Notes under the pieces: generated by a model
What the model was told of the DNA's origin: nothing
Database searches by the model: none
Seen by the model: the letters and a program-made list of their open reading frames with translations, nothing else
Program-made: the position numbers and the translations under genes
Part shown: positions 1 to 6,703 of the stretch, piece by piece
Position numbering within the stretch: the stretch's first letter is position 1
Layout: the number at the start of each line of letters is the position of its first letter
NCBI GenBank assembly: GCA_016938535.1
Contig: JAFGUL010000110.1
Span: 1-13,107, forward strand
Reading direction: 5' to 3'
Length of the DNA: 13,107 bases
Source of the DNA: Candidatus Delongbacteria bacterium
Lineage (GTDB): Bacteria > Delongbacteria > UBA4055

Positions 1-52
1 ATATACCAAGTACTGCACCGAGGATCAGACCTGTGATTGCTCTTTTATTCAT
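1..52 (-). CDS. N-terminus of a small probable membrane protein (partial, runs off the window)
   Basis: Seventeen codons are visible, reading MNKRAITGLILGAVLGI before the window edge. The start is an ATG overlapping the stop of the upstream UbiB-like gene in an ATGA arrangement. A strong GGAGG ribosome binding site (57-61) sits 4 bases before the ATG, inside the end of the upstream gene. The two early basic residues followed by a Gly/Leu/Ile/Val-rich stretch look like the start of a membrane helix or an uncleaved signal anchor. Nothing more can be said about family or function. Coupling to the UbiB-like gene suggests co-expression and perhaps a membrane partner, which is inference only. Confidence 0.7.
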   Translation of the reverse strand, partial: MNKRAITGLILGAVLGI

Positions 53-1233
53 TTGACCTCCGCTTTTTTGAATTCAGCTACGAACTGTCTCATATCTTCA
101 AGAAGTACTGCGTCAGGCTTGCACCTGAGCACCATTCCGTCTAAAAACATAAGACTTTTGATGATCGAGAACATTCCTTTTTCAAAGCCCATTCCGCAGT
201 TCACGCCGAGCTTGATGGTTTCCATCATTTTTTTTGTCAGAGAAACTTCCTTAACGCTTTTTCCCTTGAAATCCGCATAAAGTACATTGAATTTCTTTCT
301 GAATTTTTCGAATTTATCACCCGATATGGAAGTTTCCGCCATTTCGTTAAGTCTTTGAGCACACATATCATAGTCATATTGTGAAAGTGCATCGAAGAAA
401 TTTAAGAGACCGTGACTTAGATTTTTGCTCACATAGCCGATCGCACCTGTATCAACGAAGTATATCTTTCCGCAGCAGACCATGAGGTTGCCGGGGTGAA
501 TGTCGCCGTGAAATGTGCCTATATTGAACATGAAAAAGCCGTGAAGTTTGAAAAGTAGAAGAAGGTCTTCGTATTTCATATCAGTGTCTAGTATCTCGTC
601 AAAGGTCTTGCCCGGAATGTATTCCGAGACCATGATATTTTCGGAACTCAGTTCTTTATATATCTTCGGGAATGACATCATCGAAAGGTCGTATTTACCT
701 TTGTTTTCTTCAAAGATCGTGCGCAGAATGTCCTGTCCTTCCATTTCGTTTCTAAGATCAAGCTCCCTTAGCGTGTATTCCTCGATATGCTCAAGAATAC
801 CTATCGGATCAAAAACTCTGCCAAGTTTCGGATAGAAAAATATTACGAATTTGAACAGACTTTTTACAGCTTTAACATCCTTTTCAAATTTTTTCTTAAA
901 ATCCGACTTTATAATCTTGATCACGACATCTTCGCCCGATATAAGTTTAGCACGATAAACCTGACCGACAGAAGCTGTAGCTATGGGCTTTTCGTCAATC
1001 TGCGAAAATTTAGAGCGGTCAATATTTTTTAAGGCATCTTCGGTTTTGATCGGAGTATTGGCGCGGTATAATTTTGAAAGTTCGATACAGGTTTTTTCGT
1101 CTAAGAAATCTATCCTGAGCGCGTGAACCTGACCGATCTTGACCGCGAGAAGTCCCATTTTCTGGATTTTCTCAATATCCGGCTTATTCCCGTATATCAT
1201 CCGTATGAGCTTAAGAAATGTGAAAATGTTCAT
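49..1233 (-). CDS. Divergent UbiB/ABC1/AarF-family atypical kinase-like protein
   Basis: A 394-residue protein of the ABC1/UbiB atypical kinase family, whose members support isoprenoid lipid (e.g. ubiquinone) biosynthesis or transport through ATP binding. Visible motifs are the family KxGQ as VKIGQ (31-35), the Ala-rich nucleotide loop PIATASVGQVYRA (83-95), the invariant Lys in VVIKI (about 106), the ELDLRNEM helix (157-164), the catalytic loop FHGDIHPGN (241-249) and the metal-binding Asp in FVDTGAIG (259-266). Family consensus is HADPHPGN and DFG, so this copy has HGDIHPGN and DTG. No C-terminal transmembrane pair is seen, unlike the other UbiB at 12037. I chose the ATG at 1233 because AGGGA lies 5 bases upstream. 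A longer frame reaches an ATG at 1299, but that would overlap the PLD-like gene and add an unconserved 22 residues. The gene sits 31 bases after the PLD-like gene and overlaps the next gene by 4. Substrate is unknown. Confidence 0.88.
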   Translation of the reverse strand: MNIFTFLKLIRMIYGNKPDIEKIQKMGLLAVKIGQVHALRIDFLDEKTCIELSKLYRANTPIKTEDALKNIDRSKFSQIDEKPIATASVGQVYRAKLISGEDVVIKIIKSDFKKKFEKDVKAVKSLFKFVIFFYPKLGRVFDPIGILEHIEEYTLRELDLRNEMEGQDILRTIFEENKGKYDLSMMSFPKIYKELSSENIMVSEYIPGKTFDEILDTDMKYEDLLLLFKLHGFFMFNIGTFHGDIHPGNLMVCCGKIYFVDTGAIGYVSKNLSHGLLNFFDALSQYDYDMCAQRLNEMAETSISGDKFEKFRKKFNVLYADFKGKSVKEVSLTKKMMETIKLGVNCGMGFEKGMFSIIKSLMFLDGMVLRCKPDAVLLEDMRQFVAEFKKAEVK

Positions 1234-1238
1234 GACTA

Positions 1239-1243
1239 TCCCT
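1239..1243 (-). promoter_or_regulatory. Ribosome binding site fixing the start of the UbiB-like gene
   Basis: AGGGA on the minus strand ends 5 bases before the ATG at 1233. It supports that start over the upstream in-frame ATG at 1299, which lies inside the PLD-like gene. Confidence 0.6.
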
Positions 1244-1264
1244 ATGTAAAAATTTCTATTGGAA

Positions 1265-1780
1265 CTAAATCCGCTCCATGCAGAATTGTTTGCGGTCACA
1301 TTTTTTGCAGTTCGCGCCCATCCAGACGCTGTCGTACTGACCCATTATCTGAGCTACAAGTTTGGGATCATCGGTAATAATCCCATTCTCAAAATTGCGC
1401 CTGTTGTCGCTTTTTGCCCCCATTCCCGCCCCTGTCAGGTTCGCGCTTCCTGTATAGGCGAAAACTCCGTCAACTACAACGGTCTTGAAATGCACTCTCG
1501 GACACAGCATTCTTTCTATTCCTTTTATCAGACCGGGGTATTTGTCGAAATCATTCCTGAATGCTTCTCCCGGTTCTTTTGCATGTATAAGCCTGATTTC
1601 AACACCTTTCTTTATCAGATCGCTGAGTATTTCTAAGAAAGGCACCATCTTTGATCCTTTTTTGACATAAAGATCTTTCAGGTCGCTTGTTCCGAGCCAT
1701 AGGAATCTTCGTGCTGACGGGATCTTTTCCTGAATTACCTTTGTGTAGATATCTTTATTTACAATAAACTCTGTAGTCAT
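1265..1780 (-). CDS. Single-HKD phospholipase D-like protein with a C-terminal Cys cluster
   Basis: A 171-residue protein of the PLD superfamily, which cleaves or transfers phosphodiesters of lipids or nucleic acids through a phosphohistidine intermediate. The catalytic HxKxxxxD motif is intact: H97, K99 and D104, followed by GSANLT (111-116) and ENG (131-133). Only one HKD motif is present, so by analogy with small family members (Nuc type) it would need to dimerise to form an active site. The last 14 residues hold CX2CX5C (C158, C161, C167), and C93 lies just before the HKD, suggesting a possible metal-binding or disulfide cluster. No signal peptide is seen. Its ATG shares one base with the CrtI stop (TAATG), with no strong ribosome binding site, so translation is probably coupled. 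Whether the substrate is lipid or nucleic acid cannot be told. The neighbours favour lipid. Confidence 0.85.
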   Translation of the reverse strand: MTTEFIVNKDIYTKVIQEKIPSARRFLWLGTSDLKDLYVKKGSKMVPFLEILSDLIKKGVEIRLIHAKEPGEAFRNDFDKYPGLIKGIERMLCPRVHFKTVVVDGVFAYTGSANLTGAGMGAKSDNRRNFENGIITDDPKLVAQIMGQYDSVWMGANCKKCDRKQFCMERI

Positions 1781-3273
1781 TACAGCTTAATGCCGTCTTT
1801 CTTCATTATAAGCTCAGCTGATATCCTGCCTGACTCATATATTGTGGGCAGCCCGCTGCCCGGGTGTGTTCCGCCGCCGACAAGATAGCAGTTCTTGAAT
1901 TCTTCGAATTCGTTGTGCGGCCTGAAGTACAGCATCTGTCCCACATTGTGGGCTAGATTGAATGTAGCTCCGAGATAAACAGAGTGACTGTTCTCCCAGT
2001 CGGCCGGCGTTATGATCTTTTCCTCTTCGATATTATCTTTAAGTCCTTCATAGCCGCCTCTCGTTTCCAGCGCTTCTATGATCTTATCTCTCAAGACCAT
2101 TTTCTCTCCTTCCCAGTCGATGCCGCTTTTATTGTTCGGCACAGGAACGAGTACATAGACCGCGCTTTTTCCTTCGGGCGCTAAGATTTTATCGGTGACT
2201 GAAGCGTTCTGGACATAGAATGAAAAATCCTCAGATAGCTTCATTTCTTCGGTTATCTCATCAACATTCTTCTTGTAATCTTTCGCAAAAATTATACTGT
2301 GGTGCGCGATGTTTTTGTATTCTTTCTTTACTCCGAGGTAAAGCATGAAGGTCGAACATGAATAACCCTTCGACATAAGATTTTCGTCTGTCCACTTTTT
2401 TCTGTCCTTTTCAGGTACGATCTCTTTCATTGCGTAAGCAAAATCCTCGTTTATGACTACATAATCTGCTTTTTCGATCTTTCCGCTGTTAAGTTCAACT
2501 CCTGTAGCCTTCCCGTTTTCTACAATGATCTTTTTAACAGGTGAGGACAGATGGATATTACCTCCCAGCTGTTTGCAGGCTTCAGCCATTCCGTGTGAAA
2601 GTTTATTAAGACCGCCGGTAATATGGTAAACTCCGCCTCCGTGTTCTATGAATGATATTATGCTGAAAGTACCCGGTGCAGTCCATGGGGACATTCCTAT
2701 ATATTTAGCCTGAAAAGTGAAAGCTATCCTCGTGTCCGGATCATCGAAGTATCTTGAAAGCACTCCATAAAGGCTGGTGTGGGCATCAAGATAAGGTATC
2801 GCTTTTATAAGATGCATCGAAAAGAAATCGCTTACTTTGCCGTAAGGAATTGACAGGCACGGAAGCAGTTTGTCATACTTAACTTTTTCTTTTTCAAGAT
2901 ATCTGAGATAGCCTTCAAAGCTGCCCGGACAGAAATTTTCCATCGTTTCTTTCATTTTAGCCTTGTCCGGAGAGGGATACAGCTCTCTGCCGTCGGCAAA
3001 TTTTAATCGGTACATCGGGTCAAGCCTGACTACTTCGACAAAATCTTCAAGTTTTTTACCTGATTTTTCAAATACTTTTTCGAGAACATCTTTCATCATG
3101 AAAAATGTCGGACCTATATCGAAAATATAGTTTCCCAGCCTGAAGAATGAGTTCCTTCCTCCGACTTCATTCTGCTTTTCATAAATATCGACTTTGTAGC
3201 CTTTAGACGCAAGAAGCATACCGGCTGTGAGACCTCCCGGTCCCGCACCGACGATTATAACTTTCTTGTCCAT
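1780..3273 (-). CDS. CrtI-type FAD-dependent phytoene desaturase family oxidoreductase
   Basis: A 497-residue protein, the usual size for the CrtI/CrtN/CrtO family, which desaturates, isomerises or oxidises carotenoid-type isoprenoids at the membrane using FAD. The N-terminal dinucleotide-binding fold shows VIIVGAGPGGLTAG (5-18), with the acidic E32 ending the second strand, and VGGR (37-40). GPTFFMM (54-60) matches the family GPTxxxMP region. The C-terminal signature VGGGTHPGSGLPTIYESG (465-482) closely resembles the CrtI GAGTHPGAGLP motif. The start is supported by AGGAG 6 bases upstream. The stop overlaps the PLD-like start. Family membership is firm. The substrate is not: related enzymes include phytoene and diapophytoene desaturases, carotene ketolase-like oxidases and retinol saturases, and no phytoene synthase lies in the window. 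It may act on another isoprenoid. Confidence 0.88.
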   Translation of the reverse strand: MDKKVIIVGAGPGGLTAGMLLASKGYKVDIYEKQNEVGGRNSFFRLGNYIFDIGPTFFMMKDVLEKVFEKSGKKLEDFVEVVRLDPMYRLKFADGRELYPSPDKAKMKETMENFCPGSFEGYLRYLEKEKVKYDKLLPCLSIPYGKVSDFFSMHLIKAIPYLDAHTSLYGVLSRYFDDPDTRIAFTFQAKYIGMSPWTAPGTFSIISFIEHGGGVYHITGGLNKLSHGMAEACKQLGGNIHLSSPVKKIIVENGKATGVELNSGKIEKADYVVINEDFAYAMKEIVPEKDRKKWTDENLMSKGYSCSTFMLYLGVKKEYKNIAHHSIIFAKDYKKNVDEITEEMKLSEDFSFYVQNASVTDKILAPEGKSAVYVLVPVPNNKSGIDWEGEKMVLRDKIIEALETRGGYEGLKDNIEEEKIITPADWENSHSVYLGATFNLAHNVGQMLYFRPHNEFEEFKNCYLVGGGTHPGSGLPTIYESGRISAELIMKKDGIKL

Positions 3274-3279
3274 GACAGT

Positions 3280-3284
3280 CTCCT
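3280..3284 (-). promoter_or_regulatory. Ribosome binding site of the CrtI-type gene
   Basis: AGGAG on the minus strand, 6 bases before the ATG at 3273. It overlaps the TAG stop of the methyltransferase, a common arrangement for coupled genes. It is one of the strongest sites in the operon. Confidence 0.6.
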
Positions 3285-4098
3285 ATTTTTTCTTAAATAT
3301 TCCGCAGTAACAGGCGAGATTCCTGATAAAATATGTCGGGATATGTCCTTTTGAAAGAGATTTGAAGAACATAAGTCGCGGATATCTCCAGGGAAGCAGT
3401 TTTCTATTCGTATCCCACATGTATTTTGTAGTCAAAGTGTCGCTTTTCATTATCTCATCAGGACTTATGCTGAATGATCCGCCTTCCTGAATGTAGTATT
3501 TTTCTATAGAACCTAGAAGCCGGACGGCTTTTTCTAAAGGAATATCGGCTGAACCGTCGATCGAAATGTCGAAAGTAAGAATGAGATGGCCCCCGGGCTT
3601 AGTGATCCTAGCAAGCTCTTTTACGACAGCTTCATAGTCATCAGTATGTTCAAGTACAGAAATGCAGTATATCAAAGAGTAATGACCCTCAGACCTTTCT
3701 ATATTTTTAATATCGGCTGTAAAATAATTCACGCCTGTATTTTTTTCAGAATTCACTCTCGAATACTGGTCTGAAAGCGCAGGATCGTAATCACAGCATT
3801 CTATCTCCGCATCGGGAAATTTTTCTTTTAAATAGTAGGGGAAGAAAGTTATTCCTGAACCGGCATCAAGGATCCTGCCCTGACCGTGAAAATTCCTGTT
3901 TAAAGCATCTGCAACGAAAGGGTATTCGTACTGCCTGCTCCACTGATGAAATGAATCTTTGACCCACTTCTTTGAGAATTCCGGGAACAGTCTTTCCTGA
4001 AGTCTGATGAACTCATCGGAATACTTTTCAAGCTCATCAAAGATTTCACTTTTGACGACTTCTTTGTACCATAATATTTTAACAATTCCCTGATTCAT
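3283..4098 (-). CDS. Class I SAM-dependent methyltransferase
   Basis: A 271-residue protein with a class I (Rossmann) methyltransferase domain in its middle. Motif I is RILDAGSGITFFPYYL (75-90), the SAM ribose-binding acid lies in ECCDYDP (100-106), an adenine-contact acid in FTADI (126-130), and the post-motif block SVLEHTDDYEAVV (147-159) followed by ITKPGGHLILTFD (165-177) is typical of the Methyltransf_11/25 type. The first 70 residues are acidic and aromatic-rich and may shape the substrate site. The C-terminal 60 residues are basic and aromatic (WRYPRLMFF), which could touch a membrane. It overlaps the GT39-like gene by 4 bases (ATGA). Between a glycosyltransferase pair and a CrtI-type enzyme it may methylate a lipid, sugar or isoprenoid product. 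The real substrate cannot be read from the sequence. Confidence 0.85.
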   Translation of the reverse strand: MNQGIVKILWYKEVVKSEIFDELEKYSDEFIRLQERLFPEFSKKWVKDSFHQWSRQYEYPFVADALNRNFHGQGRILDAGSGITFFPYYLKEKFPDAEIECCDYDPALSDQYSRVNSEKNTGVNYFTADIKNIERSEGHYSLIYCISVLEHTDDYEAVVKELARITKPGGHLILTFDISIDGSADIPLEKAVRLLGSIEKYYIQEGGSFSISPDEIMKSDTLTTKYMWDTNRKLLPWRYPRLMFFKSLSKGHIPTYFIRNLACYCGIFKKK

Positions 4099-5777
4099 AT
4101 TTTCTTTGCTGCCGGTTTAAAAAGTGATACATAAATATAATAAGCCGATCCTCCCAGTGTCAAGAGAATTAGGAAGAAAAGTAATTTGAAACTTCCTATC
4201 AGATGTTCCTTCCCTCTCAAAAGCATTCCTTCGCCTTTTATTACCTGAAGAAAGAACCAGTCATTCGGTCCTGATTCAACACCGTAGGCTTTTTGTTCGG
4301 GTGTAAGGTTTCCAAGCATAATTCTTGTATTGTTTAGAAGAAGCGAGCTTGAAAAATCAGTCATCATACTTTTTCTGGACTCGTGAGCCCATGTCATATC
4401 CTCTTCACCGAAGATCTGCTTGGATTTATATTCTAAAGGCATCTGGACAGACTGATAGTTAACTCCCGATCCTGCCAGTTGAAAGATCACCGAAATTATA
4501 CAAAGCGAATAAAATATCCTTTTTACATTAACTTTATTTGAAAACTCTGACCTTTCAAACAATACCGCGCTTAAGAAAAGTACAGGATATACCGGAAGCA
4601 TATATCTTATTCCCCATGCAGCGCTACCCGCGTAACTTAAGGGAGCTCTTAGAGCATAAAGTATCAGGTATGACGATATCATGATCCCCGAGAGTATGAA
4701 TTCTACTTTGAATTTTTTATAGGACCCGACAGAAGAAATCAGCATTATAAGTAAAAAAGGCGAAAGCAGAAATACTGATCTGTTCGGGGAAAACAGAATT
4801 AGATAAATACCGTGCATAAAATTCATAAAACCGTTTGTATAGAAAGCCGTGCTCTTCTGACCGTATTCCGAGAGAATTTTCTCCGTTTCCTCCAGATATT
4901 TCTGCTGATCCTGAAACTTCCTGACAAGTATTGCAGTCTCTCTTGAACTTTCATCCTCCTGATAAGCCTTTACCGCTTTTTCATAGGCTGCAGGAATGCT
5001 CTTTTCGAGTGCAGACTTTACTTCATTTCTGTCGAGAGTATATCCTGTTTCGGTAATTGATCCGTAGCGATGATAATTTGAAATAACAAATACTGCCGAG
5101 AAAACAGAGAATCCGAGGATCAGAAAAATTGTATTCCTGACTAAAAGTAGTTTTTCAGACCTTAAGATCATGTATAATGACAAAAGAAAGAATATCCCTG
5201 CGAAGAGTGGAGCATCAGGCCGTGTCAGGAGCGAATATGATGCCGACAATCCGGCGAAAAATATAAATAAAGATCTTTTTTCTTTTTTAAAACGGACAAG
5301 AAAATAAATTGACAAAGTTATTGCCAGAAGTGTCAATGGTTCGGGCAGAAAATATTTTGAGTGCACAAAAAGCGGTGTCGCAAGACCGAAAAGTGAAGCA
5401 TAGAAAAAAGCTTTTCTTCCGGAAAGAAAAGCCGCGAGGATCAAAAACATCAGCATGACCGACAGAGCTGAGAAGACCTGATTAAAAGTAAATAGAACGA
5501 AACCTGAATCTTTGCTTAAAAGATCCGACAGATAAACAAAAACCGCTGCCGGAGCAACGATCCCGATCCCTTCCTGAGGATAGAATTTTCCGGTTTCAGG
5601 ACTGAACGATACTCCTGCGGACAATTTCATTTCCGAGCCGTAACTTCCCGATTCTATCCAGTCTGTCGCATGCCTGATAACATCAACATCCATTGAAGTT
5701 GTGATGCGCTGATTTGAAAATATAAGGTATATTGACAGATAAAGAAAGAAAACGGATAGAGCCGTAAATTTCTTCAT
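4095..5777 (-). CDS. Polytopic GT39/PMT-like membrane glycosyltransferase with a charged insertion
   Basis: A 560-residue integral membrane protein with roughly 10-12 hydrophobic segments, fitting the GT-C (ArnT/PMT, PMT_2) fold that moves sugars from polyprenyl-phosphate donors on the outer face of the membrane. A first helix (about 5-22) is followed by an acidic SMDVDVIRHA (28-37), where this fold usually has its catalytic Asp in the first external loop. LTRPDAPLFAG (184-194) and SAAWGIRYMLPVYPVL (385-400) match patterns common in these families. Between the helix ending near 235 and the one starting near 320 lies a highly charged, Glu/Lys/Gln-rich stretch (about 248-305) that looks helical or coiled-coil. 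A second soluble part (about 440-525) precedes one last helix (529-550). The start overlaps the GT2 stop (ATGA), with GGAAG upstream. Donor and acceptor are unknown. The enzymatic assignment is moderate, the membrane topology firm. Confidence 0.75.
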   Translation of the reverse strand: MKKFTALSVFFLYLSIYLIFSNQRITTSMDVDVIRHATDWIESGSYGSEMKLSAGVSFSPETGKFYPQEGIGIVAPAAVFVYLSDLLSKDSGFVLFTFNQVFSALSVMLMFLILAAFLSGRKAFFYASLFGLATPLFVHSKYFLPEPLTLLAITLSIYFLVRFKKEKRSLFIFFAGLSASYSLLTRPDAPLFAGIFFLLSLYMILRSEKLLLVRNTIFLILGFSVFSAVFVISNYHRYGSITETGYTLDRNEVKSALEKSIPAAYEKAVKAYQEDESSRETAILVRKFQDQQKYLEETEKILSEYGQKSTAFYTNGFMNFMHGIYLILFSPNRSVFLLSPFLLIMLISSVGSYKKFKVEFILSGIMISSYLILYALRAPLSYAGSAAWGIRYMLPVYPVLFLSAVLFERSEFSNKVNVKRIFYSLCIISVIFQLAGSGVNYQSVQMPLEYKSKQIFGEEDMTWAHESRKSMMTDFSSSLLLNNTRIMLGNLTPEQKAYGVESGPNDWFFLQVIKGEGMLLRGKEHLIGSFKLLFFLILLTLGGSAYYIYVSLFKPAAKKI

Positions 5778-6703
5778 GTTCTTCCGGTAATATATTTCAA
5801 AGTGCCGCTGTAGAACCTCAGCATCTCTCCGGGAGCTGTCTTGAAAACTATCCAGAAATCTTTTTTATTTTCCGACAGATATATCAGAAATATTATATAA
5901 AGTCCTGCAAAAACCAGGAGGGAGATATCAGGATACATTACAGCTATCATTATGACCATAAAATGGAAAAGATAATATGTGAACGAAAATAAATTGAATC
6001 TGGAAAGGTTCTTCTTAGCCCACCTGAAACCACCCGCAACTATATCCCTGTTCGTTTTGGCCCTGTATTCAGAAATGTGATCGACATCGATCGCGGTATG
6101 TGAAAGTATCTTCTGCTTATGTGTGAAAATGACCTTTCTGTATAGATCGTCTTCCCCGCTGCCGAAGTCAAAACCGCTCTGATAAACTTTGGAGAACAGG
6201 GTCTTCTCTATGAAAAGAACTGAGTTGTTCTTATATGTCTTGTTATAGTTCTTTTTAGTTATCCAGAGCTGTTCTGCGAATTTTTTCTGCGGAAAGTGAG
6301 GATTGTACATCTTGGAATTCAGTAAATAAACGAGAGTATCGTGTCCCGATCTGTATTTGTCAATATTAAGCTCGCCTGCAATAAGAGGCGAATAATTTAT
6401 TTCCCTGATCTTTCTTAATATATTTTTTTTGACTACAGTTCTCTGATTCACGAAAAGAAGATGCTCATGCGATGAATTTGCCGCACCTGTGTTCATCACA
6501 TCCTGGAATTCGGAATATTTTCTGCACCCGATAACTCTTATGTCATAGCTCGTCAGTATCCTGAAGGTACGGTCGGTCGAAGCATTGTCAACGGCAATTA
6601 TCTCATAATCGTCCTTAGGATAATCAATACTTTTCAAAGCATCAAGACATCTGAAGAGTGTTTCTTCGCCGTTATAGGCACATATTATTATCGAGAATTT
6701 CAA
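5774..6703 (-). CDS. Membrane-anchored GT2-family glycosyltransferase lacking a recognisable DXD motif
   Basis: A 309-residue protein with a GT-A domain followed by two C-terminal hydrophobic segments (about 239-257 and 260-276) that should anchor it on the cytoplasmic face. The nucleotide-sugar binding start FSIIICAYNGEETLFRCLDAL (3-23) and IIAVDNASTDRT (35-46) are typical of GT2. Where the family has DXD, or LNPDT in rhamnosyltransferase-like members, this protein has FVNQRTVV (84-91), without the metal-binding Asp. The later base motif is present as SGEDDLYRKV (182-191). The start is a TTG whose last two bases are part of the upstream folP stop (TTGA). A GGAG site lies 4 bases before it, and no ATG fits better. 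It probably works with the adjacent GT39-like and methyltransferase genes, for example in making a lipid-linked sugar. Donor and acceptor are unknown. Confidence 0.82.
   Translation of the reverse strand: MKFSIIICAYNGEETLFRCLDALKSIDYPKDDYEIIAVDNASTDRTFRILTSYDIRVIGCRKYSEFQDVMNTGAANSSHEHLLFVNQRTVVKKNILRKIREINYSPLIAGELNIDKYRSGHDTLVYLLNSKMYNPHFPQKKFAEQLWITKKNYNKTYKNNSVLFIEKTLFSKVYQSGFDFGSGEDDLYRKVIFTHKQKILSHTAIDVDHISEYRAKTNRDIVAGGFRWAKKNLSRFNLFSFTYYLFHFMVIMIAVMYPDISLLVFAGLYIIFLIYLSENKKDFWIVFKTAPGEMLRFYSGTLKYITGRT

Noticed and set aside
1234..1299. 22-residue N-terminal extension of the UbiB-like protein from the ATG at 1299
   Set aside because: It would overlap the PLD-like gene, including its Cys-rich tail, and carries no family similarity. 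The ATG at 1233 has its own AGGGA site.
1259..1636. Plus-strand open frame opposite the PLD-like gene
   Set aside because: It mirrors a gene with intact HKD catalytic residues and has no ribosome binding site or recognisable domain.
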